Positions 7,304 to 17,739 of a DNA stretch of 39,049 bases are shown here, one piece after another. Position numbers and translations under genes: made by a program. Source of the DNA: Skermanella aerolata KACC 11604 (GTDB lineage Bacteria; Pseudomonadota; Alphaproteobacteria; Azospirillales; Azospirillaceae). The DNA is taken from assembly GCF_000936425.1 (NCBI RefSeq), contig NZ_AVFK01000053.1:1-39049 (forward strand). Direction: 5' to 3'. How positions within the stretch are numbered: position 1 is the first letter of the stretch; each line of letters starts with the position of its first letter. The notes beneath the pieces are model-generated. The model was not told the origin of the DNA and ran no database searches. It worked only from the letters and a program-made list of their open reading frames with translations.

Positions 7304-7705
7304 ATGGACTTGGGCAGCACGGGCCTCTTCAGGCTGATGAAAGGTAAACTGGACTGGCTGACCGAGCGGCAGCAGGTGCTGGCCCAGAACATCGCCAACT
7401 CCGACACACCCCATTACCGTCCGAGCGACCTGACCGGGTTCAGCTTCGACCGTGCCCTGGGACAGACCCGCCAGCTGGCGCCGGCCAGGACGGCGGTCGG
7501 CCACATGACCGGATCGACGCAGGCGCAGGGCAACGACGTTCAGAAGGACAGGCCCCGGCACAACTACGAAGCGGCGCCCGACGGCAACTCCGTCATCATG
7601 GAAGAGCAGATGATCAAGGTCGCCGATACCGGCATGACCTATCAGCTCGTCACCAATCTCTACCGCAAGCATGTCGGCCTGATGAAGACCGCCATCGGCC
7701 GCTGA
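7304..7705 (+). CDS. flgB: FlgB, flagellar proximal rod protein
   Basis: This 133-residue protein has the rod-family N-terminal motif LAQNIANSDTPHYRPSDL and a C-terminal helix (EEQMIKVADTGMTYQLVTNL), both typical of FlgB. Rod proteins cross the periplasm and connect the MS ring to the hook. The ATG at 7304 has GCAGGT upstream; a TTG 21 bases earlier is less likely. It opens the operon flgB-flgC-fliE-fliQ-fliR-flhB and lies just downstream of the CtrA box at 7240-7254. Confidence 0.95.
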   Translation: MDLGSTGLFRLMKGKLDWLTERQQVLAQNIANSDTPHYRPSDLTGFSFDRALGQTRQLAPARTAVGHMTGSTQAQGNDVQKDRPRHNYEAAPDGNSVIMEEQMIKVADTGMTYQLVTNLYRKHVGLMKTAIGR

Positions 7706-7751
7706 TCCCCGACTTTTGGTCCCCGACCCTTAATCCCTGGGAGGAAACAAG

Positions 7752-8162
7752 ATGGATTTGCGCGACAGCCTGACCGTCGCCGCCGCGGGCATGAAGGTGC
7801 AGGGCACCCGCATCAAGGTCATCGCCGAGAACATGGCGAATTCCGACTCCACGGCGGAAACCCCCAACGACCTGCCGTACCGGCGCAAGGTGATCACGTT
7901 CGAGAACGCGATGGACCGCCAGCACGGGCTGGAGATGGTCCGCGTCCACAAGATCGACAAGGACCGCAGCGACTTCCAGCGCCGCTACGACCCGACCCAT
8001 CCCAGCGCCAACGCCGAGGGCTACGTGCTGTACCCGAACGTCAATTCCCTGGTCGAAGCCAATGACATGCGCGAAGCGCAGCGCAGCTACGAGGCCAACC
8101 TGAGCGTCATCGAGGCATCGAAGACCCTGCTGACGCGCACGATAGAAATCCTGCGCGGCTAA
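7752..8162 (+). CDS. flgC: FlgC, flagellar proximal rod protein
   Basis: This 136-residue protein begins MDLRDSLTVAAAGMKVQGTR and contains the rod signature VIAENMANSDSTAETPNDLPYRRK. The conserved C-terminal half includes YVLYPNVNSLVEANDMREAQ and RSYEANLSVIEASKTLLTRT, which is diagnostic for FlgC. A strong GGGAGGAAAC ribosome-binding site precedes the ATG. It follows flgB by 46 bp. It assembles in the periplasmic rod with FlgB, FlgF and FliE. Confidence 0.97.
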   Translation: MDLRDSLTVAAAGMKVQGTRIKVIAENMANSDSTAETPNDLPYRRKVITFENAMDRQHGLEMVRVHKIDKDRSDFQRRYDPTHPSANAEGYVLYPNVNSLVEANDMREAQRSYEANLSVIEASKTLLTRTIEILRG

Positions 8163-8235
8163 ATCCCGCCCATCTGAAACCTGCACGCCCGAATCCTGAC
8201 CGCCTGACCGCCTGCCAGATACCGGAGTTCGAACC

Positions 8236-8541
8236 ATGGTCGCCCTCGTCGCCAATGCCCTCAGCGCCTATGCCAAGACGGCCGCAGCCGGCGCGTCGCC
8301 GGGCATCGCCGCGAAGGATGCCGGACCGTCCTTCGCCACCTTCGTCAAGGACGCCGCGGCGACCGGCATCGAGCAGTTGCACAAGAGCGAGCGGATCAGC
8401 GCCGCCGCCGTGGTCGGCAAGGCCGACCTGACGGAGGTGATCACGGCGGTCACCAACGCCGAACTGACGCTCCAGACCGCCACGTCGGTACGCGACAAGG
8501 TGGTCCAGGCGTATCAGGAAATCCTGCGCATGCCGATCTGA
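8236..8541 (+). CDS. fliE: FliE, MS ring-rod junction protein
   Basis: This 101-residue protein has the FliE C-terminal core: a helix with VVGKADLTEVITAVTNAELT, then LQTATSVRDKVVQAYQEILR and the typical end MPI. The N-terminal third is Ala-rich. FliE joins the FliF ring to the proximal rod and is exported early. The conserved order flgB-flgC-fliE supports the assignment. fliQ starts 15 bp after its stop. Confidence 0.95.
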   Translation: MVALVANALSAYAKTAAAGASPGIAAKDAGPSFATFVKDAAATGIEQLHKSERISAAAVVGKADLTEVITAVTNAELTLQTATSVRDKVVQAYQEILRMPI

Positions 8542-8556
8542 CGGCGCCGCTTCGCC

Positions 8557-8829
8557 ATGAACTCAACCGACGTGCTGGAGGTGGTCCGCGAGTCCATCAT
8601 CGTGACCCTGAAGATCGGCGGACCGATCATGATCATATCGCTCGTTGTCGGCCTTGCGATCTCGCTGTTCCAGGCGCTGACCCAGATCCAGGAGATGACG
8701 CTGACCTTCGTTCCCAAGGTCGTCATCGTGTTCGGCGCGCTGATCCTGCTGATGCCCTTCATGCTCTCTACATTGGTGACCTTCACCCACCAGCTCGCGG
8801 ACCGGATCATTGGCATGGGGACGGGCTAA
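8557..8829 (+). CDS. fliQ: FliQ, flagellar export gate protein
   Basis: This 90-residue protein has two hydrophobic helices (IVTLKIGGPIMIISLVVGLA and VVIVFGALILLMPFMLSTLV) joined by the family loop SLFQALTQIQEMTLTFVPK. That is the whole FliQ fold. In the export gate FliQ packs around the FliP-FliR core. fliR starts 4 bp after its stop, so translation is probably coupled. Confidence 0.97.
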   Translation: MNSTDVLEVVRESIIVTLKIGGPIMIISLVVGLAISLFQALTQIQEMTLTFVPKVVIVFGALILLMPFMLSTLVTFTHQLADRIIGMGTG

Positions 8830-8833
8830 CTCC

Positions 8834-9610
8834 ATGCCGATGGAGATCCTGTCGCTCGATCAGGCCCTGACCGGCCAGATATATTCCTTCATGCTGATCT
8901 TCTCGCGGATCGGCACCGCCTTCATGCAGCTGCCGGGCTTCGGCGACACCTACGTCCAGCCCCGCATCCGCCTGCTGCTGGCGCTCGCGATCACGCTGGT
9001 GGTCCAGCCCGCCATCACTCCCATGCTGCCGCCGGTCCCGGCCGGCGCGCTCGGGCTGACCGTCCTGATCGTGATGGAAGGGTTCGTCGGCCTGTTCCTG
9101 GGCACGATCTCGCGCATGCTCTCGGCGGCCCTGGACATCGCGGGCACCATCATCTCCATGCAGATCGGCCTGTCCAACGCCTTCATGTTCAATCCCGCGC
9201 TGGCGGCGCAGGGCACGCTGATCGGCGCCTACATGGGCAATATCGGCGTCGTCCTGCTGTTCGTTACCGATCTTCACCACCTGCTGATCCTGTCGGTGAT
9301 CGGCAGCTACGAGGTCTTCGTGCCCGGAGCGCCCCTGCCGATGGGCGACTTCGCCGAGATGATGACGAAGATGGTCGCCCAGTGCTTCTCGATCGGGGCA
9401 CAGATGGCGGCGCCCTTCATCGCGGTCGGCATCATGTTCAACCTGGCGCTCGGACTGCTCCAGAAAATGATGCCCCAGCTTCAGGCCTTCAGCGTCATCA
9501 TGGGCGGTCAGGTGGCGCTCGGGCTGGCGTTGCTCACCCTCGTCATGTCCGCCACGATGATGTTCTGGCTGCGCACGGTCGAAAGCAGCCTCGCCGGTTT
9601 TCTCGGCTAG
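8834..9610 (+). CDS. fliR: FliR, flagellar export gate protein
   Basis: This protein of about 258 residues has five to six hydrophobic helices. Features include the FliR pattern FSRIGTAFMQLPGFGDTYVQ near the N-terminus, the conserved GFVGLFLGTISRMLSAALDI, and SMQIGLSNAFMFNPALAAQG. The ATG at 8834 (MPMEILSLDQ) gives family length; an in-frame ATG at 8810 would overlap fliQ and is less likely. FliR completes the FliPQR export gate and contacts FlhB, whose gene starts 17 bp downstream. Confidence 0.95.
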   Translation: MPMEILSLDQALTGQIYSFMLIFSRIGTAFMQLPGFGDTYVQPRIRLLLALAITLVVQPAITPMLPPVPAGALGLTVLIVMEGFVGLFLGTISRMLSAALDIAGTIISMQIGLSNAFMFNPALAAQGTLIGAYMGNIGVVLLFVTDLHHLLILSVIGSYEVFVPGAPLPMGDFAEMMTKMVAQCFSIGAQMAAPFIAVGIMFNLALGLLQKMMPQLQAFSVIMGGQVALGLALLTLVMSATMMFWLRTVESSLAGFLG

Positions 9611-9627
9611 GGCGCGGGGAAGCGGGG

Positions 9628-10704
9628 ATGGCCGAAGACGAGGATGATGCCTCAAAGACCGAGGACGCCAGCGGCAAGAAGCTGAGCGACGCCCGGGAAA
9701 AAGGCGACGTGCCGATGAGCCAGGAGGTCAAGATCTGGCTCATGCTGCTCGCCAGCCTCGTCGTCGTCTCCATGATCGCCCCATCCTCGATAAGGCGTCT
9801 CAGCGACGGCCTCGTGGGCTATCTCGAGCATGCGGGAACGGTGCCGGTGGACCAGGGCGCCATCGGCGGCATCCTCCGCGACACCGCATTGACGGCGTTC
9901 CTGGCCATCCTGCTGCCGGTTCTCATCATGGCGGCGGCCGGGGTCCTGGGCACCATCCTCCAGATCGGCTGGCTGGTCACCGCCGAGAAGATGAAGCCGG
10001 ACATCGCCAAGCTGAACCCGCTGCCCGCCTTCATGCGGCTGTTCTCGATGCAGAACGGGCTGGAACTGGTCAAGGGGTTCGTCAAGATGGCCGTCATCGG
10101 GGCCGTCTGCTACATCATCCTGAAGCCCATGATGATCAGCGTCGAGCACTACGCCGGCATGCCGATGGAGCTTCTGCTCAGCGAGATCCAGTATCTCGTG
10201 GTCAGGCTCTTCCTCTGGGTCACCATCATCATGTTCCTCCTGGCCGGCGGAGACCTCTTCTATCAGCGGTTCAAGTATGCCGAGAAGATGAAGATGTCCA
10301 AGCACGACCAGAAGGAGGAATACAAGCAGCAGGAAGGCGACCCCATCGTCAAGGGACGCCTGCGCCAGATGCGGTTCGACAAGGCGCGCCAGCGCATGAT
10401 GCAGGCGGTGCCCCGGGCCGACGTGGTCGTGACCAACCCGACCCACTTCGCCGTGGCGCTGAAATACGACCAGTCCGCCATGGCGGCACCGGTCGTGCTG
10501 GCCAAGGGCGCCGACGCGGTGGCCGCGAAGATCCGCGAGATCGCCAAGGAGAACGACATTCCCATCGTCGAGAATCCGCCTCTCGCGCGGGCACTCTTCG
10601 CCTCGGTCGAAATCGACCAGGAGATTCCGCCGGAGCATTACAAGGCAATGGCCGAAGTCATATCTTACGTGTTCAAGCTGAAGAATCGCCTGGGCCGCAA
10701 CTAA
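9628..10704 (+). CDS. flhB: FlhB, flagellar export specificity switch
   Basis: This 358-residue protein starts at an ATG preceded by GGGGAAGCGGGG. The N-terminus DASGKKLSDAREKGDVPMSQ is the standard FlhB export-switch leader. Four membrane segments lie between about 32 and 215. The cytoplasmic domain follows, with the autocleavage motif NPTH at residues 270-273 (codons from 10435). Cleavage between Asn and Pro switches export from rod/hook to filament subunits. The C-terminus ends after ISYVFKLKNRLGRN. It is the last export gene of the operon, and cckA follows after about 65 bp. Confidence 0.97.
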   Translation: MAEDEDDASKTEDASGKKLSDAREKGDVPMSQEVKIWLMLLASLVVVSMIAPSSIRRLSDGLVGYLEHAGTVPVDQGAIGGILRDTALTAFLAILLPVLIMAAAGVLGTILQIGWLVTAEKMKPDIAKLNPLPAFMRLFSMQNGLELVKGFVKMAVIGAVCYIILKPMMISVEHYAGMPMELLLSEIQYLVVRLFLWVTIIMFLLAGGDLFYQRFKYAEKMKMSKHDQKEEYKQQEGDPIVKGRLRQMRFDKARQRMMQAVPRADVVVTNPTHFAVALKYDQSAMAAPVVLAKGADAVAAKIREIAKENDIPIVENPPLARALFASVEIDQEIPPEHYKAMAEVISYVFKLKNRLGRN

Positions 10705-10722
10705 GCGTTTTGCGCGTTAGGG

Positions 10723-10737
10723 TTAATGCGGTAGTAA
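10723..10737 (+). promoter_or_regulatory. CtrA-like box upstream of cckA
   Basis: TTAA-N7-GTAA, one base from the CtrA consensus, sits in the short gap between flhB and cckA, 33 bp before the proposed cckA start. If functional it would let CtrA act on the gene for its own upstream kinase. The evidence is only the motif and its location. Confidence 0.35.
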
Positions 10738-10769
10738 GTCTACTGAATGAACAGTTGCATGGGGCAGCA

Positions 10770-13391
10770 GTGCAGGATCAGGTTTCTCCATCCGTTACCG
10801 ATATCTCCGGAGATTTTTCCGGAACCGGGCTGCCCGTCGGGAAAAAGCCGTCCGGCGATGGCGCCGTGACTCGGACCGCCATCTACGGCCTCGGCGGGAT
10901 GACGGCTGCCGGAGCGTTGAGCCTGGGTCTCGCGGCCGGTGGGATCGTGACCGACCCCGTCATGCTGACCGGCGGCCTGTTCGCCGTCCTGGCGTTGGGG
11001 GGGGGCATCCTCGCCCGGCGGATCGTATCGGTCCAGTCCGGCACGGAGCACCAGCGATCGATGCTGGCCGAAAGTTTCGATGCCGGATTGATGGGGCGGA
11101 TGATCACGGCGTCTGACGGCACCGTCGTCCAGGCCAACTCCGTCTTCCGCACCTGGGTCGGTGCCGGGCCGGAAGGGGCGTCGGGGTCTGCCTCCGCGCT
11201 GTTCGACATGCTGCGCCGGCGCTTCGACCATGATCCGGAAATGGCGGCGCGCTTCCGCCGCCTCGCGGATTCGGCCCGGCAGGGCAGGGCGGACTGGGCG
11301 GAACTGGTGCCCGGTCCCGGCGGCACCCGCGGACCGAATGACGCCGCTGGCTCGGGCGCCTGGTCGCTGATCCGGGTGATGCCGCTCGCCGGAACCGGCG
11401 GATTGGCGAAATGGGTGATCGAGGACATCAGCGACCGCAAGGATGTCGAGCAGCGTCTCCGCGACGAGCAGGAGAACCTGTCCGACTTCATGAACCACGC
11501 TCCCGTCGGGTTCTATTCGGTCGATCACGACGGGCGGTTCCTGTTCGCCAACGCCACGCTGGCCGCCTGGCTCGACTGCTCTGCGGCCGATCTGGTGTGC
11601 GGCGGGGTGTCGCTGCACGACGTGCTGGCGGAGCCGGCCCGCGGGAGCCGGCACAGCCCCTTCGCCGGCGACGAGAGCCGCGGCGAAGTGACCATGAAGA
11701 GCCTGAAGGGGCGCCGGTTCCAGGCTTCGATCGCCCAGACCACCGTGGCGTCGCCGGACGGGCGCAGCCTGCGGACGCGGTCCGTGGTCCGCGACCTGAC
11801 GCCGGAACGCGACTGGCGCGAGGCGCTGCACCGGTCCGAACAGCGGTTCCAGAGCTTCTTCGAGGATGCCCCCATAGGCATCGCGCTGATCAACGACGAC
11901 GGCACGCTGGCGGAGTGCAACGACGCCTTCCTGACGATGATCGGGCGGCCGTCGCGCAGCATCCTGGGATGCCCGCTGGCCGAGCTGTTCAGCCCGGGCG
12001 AGCGCACCAGCATCCTCGCCCGGCTCGACCAGGGTAAGATCGGTTCCGGAATGATCGCCCCCTTCGAGGTCAACCTGCGGACCCAGGGGCGCGAAAAGAA
12101 GATGGCGCAGCTCTATGCGCGCCGTCTGGCCGGATCGCCGGGCGAGGCCGACCCTTCCGGTTCCAGTTCCGGTTCCGGAATGATCCTCCACTTCATCGAC
12201 CTGACCGAGCAGAAGAGCCTGGAGGCGCAGTTCGCGCAGAGCCAGAAGATGCAGGCGATCGGCCAGCTGGCCGGTGGCGTCGCGCACGACTTCAACAACC
12301 TGCTGACGGCGATGATCGGCTTCTGCGACCTGCTGCTGCTGCGCCACAAGCCGGGCGACCAGTCGTTCAGCGACATCATGCAGATCAAGCAGAACGCCAA
12401 CCGTGCGGCCAACCTCGTCCGCCAGTTGCTGGCCTTCTCGCGCCAGCAGACGCTTCAGCCGCGCATCCTGAACATCACCGACGTTCTCGCCGAACTGTCG
12501 AACCTCCTGCGCCGCCTGATCGGCGAGAACATCGAACTGAAGATGGTCCACGGCCGCGACCTCGGCCTGATCAAGGTGGACCAGGGGCAGCTCGAGCAGG
12601 TCATCATCAATCTGGCGGTCAACGCACGCGACGCCATGTCCGGCGGCGGCCGCCTGACCATCCAGACCAGCAACGTATCGACCAACGAGCCGACCCGGCG
12701 GGAACACGAGGAGATGCCGCCCGGCGAATATGTCGCGATCGAGGTGCTCGATACCGGCACCGGCATCCCCAAGGAGAACCTGGCCCGCATCTTCGAGCCG
12801 TTCTTCTCGACCAAGGAAGTCGGCTCCGGCACCGGCCTTGGGCTGTCCACGGTCTACGGCATCGTGCGCCAGACCGGCGGCTTCATCTTTGTCGACAGCG
12901 CACCGGGAGAAGGCGCCAAGTTCACCATCCACCTGCCGCGCCATCAGGCGGCGAAGACCGCCGCCGTCACGGCCGAGGCCGAGAGCGAGGCGCGGGAGCG
13001 TTCCGCCGGCGACCTTACCGGCACCGGAACGATCCTGCTGGTCGAGGACGAGGACGCCGTGCGCGTCTTCAGTGCGCGGGCCTTGCGCAACAAGGGCTAT
13101 CAGGTGCTGGAGGCCCGCAGCGGCGAGGCGGCGCTGAACCTGCTCAACACGGAGTCGAACCGCGTCGACCTTCTGGTCAGCGACGTCGTGATGCCCCACA
13201 TGGACGGACCGACCCTGATCCGCCACGTCCGTGACAAGCGGCCCGACATGAAGGTGATCTTCATCTCCGGCTATACCGAGGACAAGTTCCGCGACCAGAT
13301 CGACGCCGGAGAACACATTCACTTCCTGCCCAAGCCCTTCAGCCTGAAGCAGCTCGCCGGCAAGGTGAAGGAGGTCCTGCGGGACGGGTGA
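10770..13391 (+). CDS. cckA: CckA, cell-cycle hybrid histidine kinase
   Basis: This protein of about 873 residues (GTG at 10770 with GGGG upstream; no ATG near the start) has two membrane helices close to the N-terminus. PAS-like segments follow, including MNHAPVGFYSVDHDGRFLFA and DAPIGIALINDDGTLAECND. The HisKA domain has phospho-acceptor His506 in LAGGVAHDFNNLLTAMIGF. An HATPase_c domain contains NLAVNARDAM and GTGLGLSTVYGIV. A C-terminal receiver has Asp805 in VSDVVMPHMDG. This domain order and the GGVAHDFNNLL box are diagnostic for CckA, which drives the phosphorelay through ChpT to CtrA. I recall cckA near fliQ-fliR-flhB in Caulobacter, so the synteny is probably ancient. It may be read from the flagellar operon or from its own promoter at 10705-10769. 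Confidence 0.93.
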   Translation: MQDQVSPSVTDISGDFSGTGLPVGKKPSGDGAVTRTAIYGLGGMTAAGALSLGLAAGGIVTDPVMLTGGLFAVLALGGGILARRIVSVQSGTEHQRSMLAESFDAGLMGRMITASDGTVVQANSVFRTWVGAGPEGASGSASALFDMLRRRFDHDPEMAARFRRLADSARQGRADWAELVPGPGGTRGPNDAAGSGAWSLIRVMPLAGTGGLAKWVIEDISDRKDVEQRLRDEQENLSDFMNHAPVGFYSVDHDGRFLFANATLAAWLDCSAADLVCGGVSLHDVLAEPARGSRHSPFAGDESRGEVTMKSLKGRRFQASIAQTTVASPDGRSLRTRSVVRDLTPERDWREALHRSEQRFQSFFEDAPIGIALINDDGTLAECNDAFLTMIGRPSRSILGCPLAELFSPGERTSILARLDQGKIGSGMIAPFEVNLRTQGREKKMAQLYARRLAGSPGEADPSGSSSGSGMILHFIDLTEQKSLEAQFAQSQKMQAIGQLAGGVAHDFNNLLTAMIGFCDLLLLRHKPGDQSFSDIMQIKQNANRAANLVRQLLAFSRQQTLQPRILNITDVLAELSNLLRRLIGENIELKMVHGRDLGLIKVDQGQLEQVIINLAVNARDAMSGGGRLTIQTSNVSTNEPTRREHEEMPPGEYVAIEVLDTGTGIPKENLARIFEPFFSTKEVGSGTGLGLSTVYGIVRQTGGFIFVDSAPGEGAKFTIHLPRHQAAKTAAVTAEAESEARERSAGDLTGTGTILLVEDEDAVRVFSARALRNKGYQVLEARSGEAALNLLNTESNRVDLLVSDVVMPHMDGPTLIRHVRDKRPDMKVIFISGYTEDKFRDQIDAGEHIHFLPKPFSLKQLAGKVKEVLRDG

Positions 13392-13406
13392 CTGAAATAG
13401 TGGAGA

Positions 13407-13603
13407 AACTCCTGATACGAGTCGTGGATAGGCGTGAATGACGTCGGATGTAAATGGGCGAATATTTCAATATTCGTCAAACCAAGACTTGATCTTGGTA
13501 TCTCCCAACGTCATTTCCACTATGGCAACGACTCTCTATTACGAGTTGGGAGTCCGCATGTAGCTTCGGGCTAGGAGATACCAAGATCAAGTCTTGGTAT
13601 GAC
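13407..13603. repeat. nested palindromic intergenic repeat between cckA and recA
   Basis: A 30-base arm at 13476-13505 returns inverted at 13574-13603 with one mismatch. Each arm is itself a small palindrome (CCAAGA-N5-TCTTGG). Inside and upstream are a perfect 8+2+8 palindrome at 13459-13476 (CGAATATT / AATATTCG) and a longer imperfect inverted repeat (about 13407-13447 against 13510-13556). The DNA is more AT-rich than its flanks and has no coding frame. It looks like a MITE-like or REP-type extragenic element. No transposase or clear target duplication was seen. Confidence 0.7.
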
Positions 13604-13685
13604 GGTTTGAAGGTTGCGCCTGGGGCTGGGCCTTGATGTCCGGCTTCCACGGCCGCGAGAACACCCCTGACATAACCGGGCCTTC

Positions 13686-13700
13686 GTTCTCTTTTTGTTC
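13686..13700 (+). promoter_or_regulatory. LexA (SOS) box at recA
   Basis: GTTC at 13686-13689 and GTTC at 13697-13700, with 7 bases between, form the direct-repeat LexA operator known for alphaproteobacteria (GTTC-N7-GTTC). It lies 88 bp before the recA ATG, as expected for SOS control of recA. Confidence 0.85.
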
Positions 13701-13788
13701 CGAATAGGCCTTGGCAGGAGAGAACAGAAGCGGTACATTCGCTTCAGATTGCACTCCTGTCCGGCGTATGAGAGAAGAGGGCCCCAGC

Positions 13789-14865
<1,077 letters not shown>

Positions 14866-14893
14866 GCTGCGCCAGCCGCTTCTGCCTGAAGCC

Positions 14894-14936
14894 TCATGAA
14901 GCCGCGCGGGTCCTTGCGACCCGCGCGGCTTCATGA
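14894..14936 (+). terminator. strong hairpin after recA
   Basis: A perfect 19-bp stem (14894-14912 against 14918-14936) encloses a 5-base loop (CTTGC), 28 bp after the recA stop. No T-run follows, so it may act as an RNA-stabilising hairpin or a U-less terminator rather than a textbook intrinsic terminator. Confidence 0.75.
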
Positions 14937-15078
14937 CGTTCGGGCGCGTGCGAGGCAATCCGCAGGGCATCGGTGGACATGCCCCCCACCGGCACGGTAC
15001 AAGCATTCAACCCTTGTCGGCCGAAACTGTTGAAGAAACGGGCCGTATCATCCTGCGTCCTGGGAATTGAGCGCCATC

Positions 15079-17739
15079 ATGCAGACCGCCAACGACATCC
15101 GCGCCACCTTCCTGAACTACTTTGCCAAACAGAGTCACCAGATCGTCGAGTCGAGCCCGCTGGTTCCCCGCAACGATCCGACCCTGATGTTCACCAACGC
15201 CGGCATGGTGCAGTTCAAGAACGTCTTCACCGGCGCCGAGGCGCGTCCCTATAAGCGGGCGACGACCAGCCAGAAATGCGTGCGCGCGGGCGGCAAGCAC
15301 AACGACCTGGACAATGTCGGCTACACCGCCCGGCATCACACCTTCTTCGAGATGCTCGGCAACTTCTCGTTCGGCGACTACTTCAAGGACGGCGCCATCG
15401 AGCTGGCCTGGAACCTGATCACGAAGGAATACGGTCTGCCGGCCGACAAGCTGCTGGTCACCGTCCATTCCTCCGACGACGAGGCCTTTGGCCTGTGGCA
15501 GAAGATCGCGGGCCTGGACGAGCGCAAGATCATTCGCATCCCGACCGACGACAATTTCTGGCGGATGGGCGATACCGGCCCCTGCGGTCCCTGCTCCGAG
15601 ATCTTCTTCGATCACGGTCCCGCCGTGCCCGGCGGCCCGCCCGGCAGCCCCGACCAGGACGGCGACCGCTTCATCGAGATCTGGAACCTCGTGTTCATGC
15701 AGTACGAGCAGATCACGCCGGACAAGCGGATCGAGCTGCCCAAACCCTCGATCGACACCGGCATGGGCCTGGAGCGGCTGGCGGCCGTCCTCCAGGGCAA
15801 GCATGACAACTACGACATCGACCTGCTGCGCACCCTGATCCTGGCCTCCGCCGAAGCGACCAAGGTCAGCGCCGACGGTCCGCACGCGGTCTCCCACCGG
15901 GTCATCGCCGACCACCTGCGCTCCGTATCGTTCCTGATCGCCGACGGCGTGCTGCCGTCCAACGAGGGACGCGGCTACGTGCTGCGCCGGATCATGCGCC
16001 GCGCCATGCGCCACGCCCACATCATCGGCTGCAAGGAGCCGCTGATGCACAGGCTGGTGCCGACGCTGGTCCAGCTCATGGGACCGCACTACCCGGAACT
16101 GGTCCGCGCCCAGCCGCTGATCACCGAGACGCTGAAGCTGGAGGAAACCCGCTTCAAGCAGACCCTGGAACGCGGCCTGCGCCTGCTGGACGAGGAAACC
16201 GCCGGCATCCCCGAGGGCGGCTCCCTGGCCGGCGATGTCGCCTTCAAGCTCTACGACACCTTCGGCTTCCCGGTCGATCTGACGCAGGACGTGCTGCGCG
16301 GCCGTAACCGCACCGTCGATATCGACGGCTTCAACGAGGCGATGAATCGCCAGAAGGCCGAGGCGCGCAAGGCGTGGTCCGGTTCCGGCGAGGCCGCGAC
16401 CGAGACCCTGTGGTTCGAACTGCGCGACGAGCTGGGCGCCACCGAGTTCTTCGGCTACGACACCGAAGTCGCCGAGGGCAAGGTCCTGGCCCTGATCGTC
16501 GATGGCAAGCGCGTCGACGAGGCGCCCGCCGGCACCGACGTCCAGGTGATCGTCAACCAGACCCCATTCTACGGCGAGTCCGGCGGTCAGGTCGGCGACA
16601 GCGGCGTCATGTTCACGCCCGACGGGACCGAAGTTCCCGTCATCGACACCCAGAAGAAGCTGGGCGCCCTGTGGGTCCATATCTCCAAGGTCGCCAAGGG
16701 CACGCTGAAGGTCGGCGACGTGGTCGAGCTGCGGGTGGACACCGCCCGCCGTTCCGCGATCCGCGCCAACCACTCCGCCACCCACCTGCTGCACGAGGCG
16801 CTGCGCCGCCGCCTGGGCGAGCACGTCACGCAGAAGGGCTCCCTGGTAGCGCCTGAGCGCCTGCGCTTCGACATCAGCCAGCCGGTCGGCCTGACCGCCG
16901 AGGACATCGCCGTCGTGGAGCGGGAGGTCAACGACCGCGTGCTCGGCAACAGCGACGTCGTGACCCGCCTGATGAGCCCGCAGGAAGCCGTCCAACTCGG
17001 CGCCATGGCCCTGTTCGGCGAGAAATACGGCGACGAGGTCCGCGTCGTCTCGATGGGCGGACGCGACCCCGATGCCAACAAGGAGTTCTCGATCGAACTC
17101 TGCGGCGGCACCCATGTCCGCCGCACCGGCGACATCGGCCTGTTCAAGATCGTCGGCGAAGGCGCCGTCGCCGCCGGCGTCCGCCGGATCGAGGCGCTGA
17201 CCGGCTACGGCGCCGCGGCCTACCTCAACGAGCAGGAACACCTGCTCCACCAGACGGCCGCCGCCCTCAAGGCGACCCCGACGGAAGTCCCGGCCCGCGT
17301 CGCGTCCCTGGTGGACGAGCGCCGCCGGCTGGAGCGCGAAGTCGCCGACCTCCGCCGCCAGATCGCCATGGGCGGCGGCTCCGGCCCGGCCGGTGGCGGC
17401 GAGAAGGAGGTTGCCGGCGTCAAGTTCGCGGCCCGCGTGATCGACGGCATGCCCGCCAAGGACCTCAAGCCGATGGCCGACGAGATGAAGAAGCAGGTCG
17501 GCTCCGGCGTGATAGCCCTGATCGCGGTCAACGACGGCAAGGCCTCCCTGGTCGTCGCCGTCACCGAAGACCTGACCGGCCGCTTCAGCGCCGTCGATCT
17601 GGTCAAGGCCGGTGCGGCAGCCGTCGGCGGCAAAGGCGGCGGCGGCCGCCCCGACATGGCCCAGGCAGGCGGCCCCGACGGCGCCAACGCCAACGACGCC
17701 CTCACGGCGATCGAGCAGGCGATGGCGGTGCCGGCATGA
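15079..17739 (+). CDS. alaS: alanyl-tRNA synthetase
   Basis: This 886-residue protein is close to usual AlaRS length. The N-terminal class II catalytic domain has motif 1-like [15 protein letters not shown] and [19 protein letters not shown], with [13 protein letters not shown] as motif 3. The editing domain has the zinc motif HSATHLLH (about residue 569) and [20 protein letters not shown]. The C-terminal C-Ala/DHHA1 domain is Gly-rich ([16 protein letters not shown]). It charges tRNA-Ala and clears mischarged Ser/Gly. recA-alaS adjacency is common in alphaproteobacteria. Its stop overlaps the start of the MoxR gene, implying shared translation. Confidence 0.99.
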   Translation: MQTANDIRATFLNYFAKQSHQIVESSPLVPRNDPTLMFTNAGMVQFKNVFTGAEARPYKRATTSQKCVRAGGKHNDLDNVGYTARHHTFFEMLGNFSFGDYFKDGAIELAWNLITKEYGLPADKLLVTVHSSDDEAFGLWQKIAGLDERKIIRIPTDDNFWRMGDTGPCGPCSEIFFDHGPAVPGGPPGSPDQDGDRFIEIWNLVFMQYEQITPDKRIELPKPSIDTGMGLERLAAVLQGKHDNYDIDLLRTLILASAEATKVSADGPHAVSHRVIADHLRSVSFLIADGVLPSNEGRGYVLRRIMRRAMRHAHIIGCKEPLMHRLVPTLVQLMGPHYPELVRAQPLITETLKLEETRFKQTLERGLRLLDEETAGIPEGGSLAGDVAFKLYDTFGFPVDLTQDVLRGRNRTVDIDGFNEAMNRQKAEARKAWSGSGEAATETLWFELRDELGATEFFGYDTEVAEGKVLALIVDGKRVDEAPAGTDVQVIVNQTPFYGESGGQVGDSGVMFTPDGTEVPVIDTQKKLGALWVHISKVAKGTLKVGDVVELRVDTARRSAIRANHSATHLLHEALRRRLGEHVTQKGSLVAPERLRFDISQPVGLTAEDIAVVEREVNDRVLGNSDVVTRLMSPQEAVQLGAMALFGEKYGDEVRVVSMGGRDPDANKEFSIELCGGTHVRRTGDIGLFKIVGEGAVAAGVRRIEALTGYGAAAYLNEQEHLLHQTAAALKATPTEVPARVASLVDERRRLEREVADLRRQIAMGGGSGPAGGGEKEVAGVKFAARVIDGMPAKDLKPMADEMKKQVGSGVIALIAVNDGKASLVVAVTEDLTGRFSAVDLVKAGAAAVGGKGGGGRPDMAQAGGPDGANANDALTAIEQAMAVPA

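Noticed and set aside
15007-17250. Minus-strand open frame of about 750 codons opposite alaS
   Set aside because: It is fully antisense to a certain alanyl-tRNA synthetase; the composition is Val/Asp/Gly/Gln-rich and motif-free.
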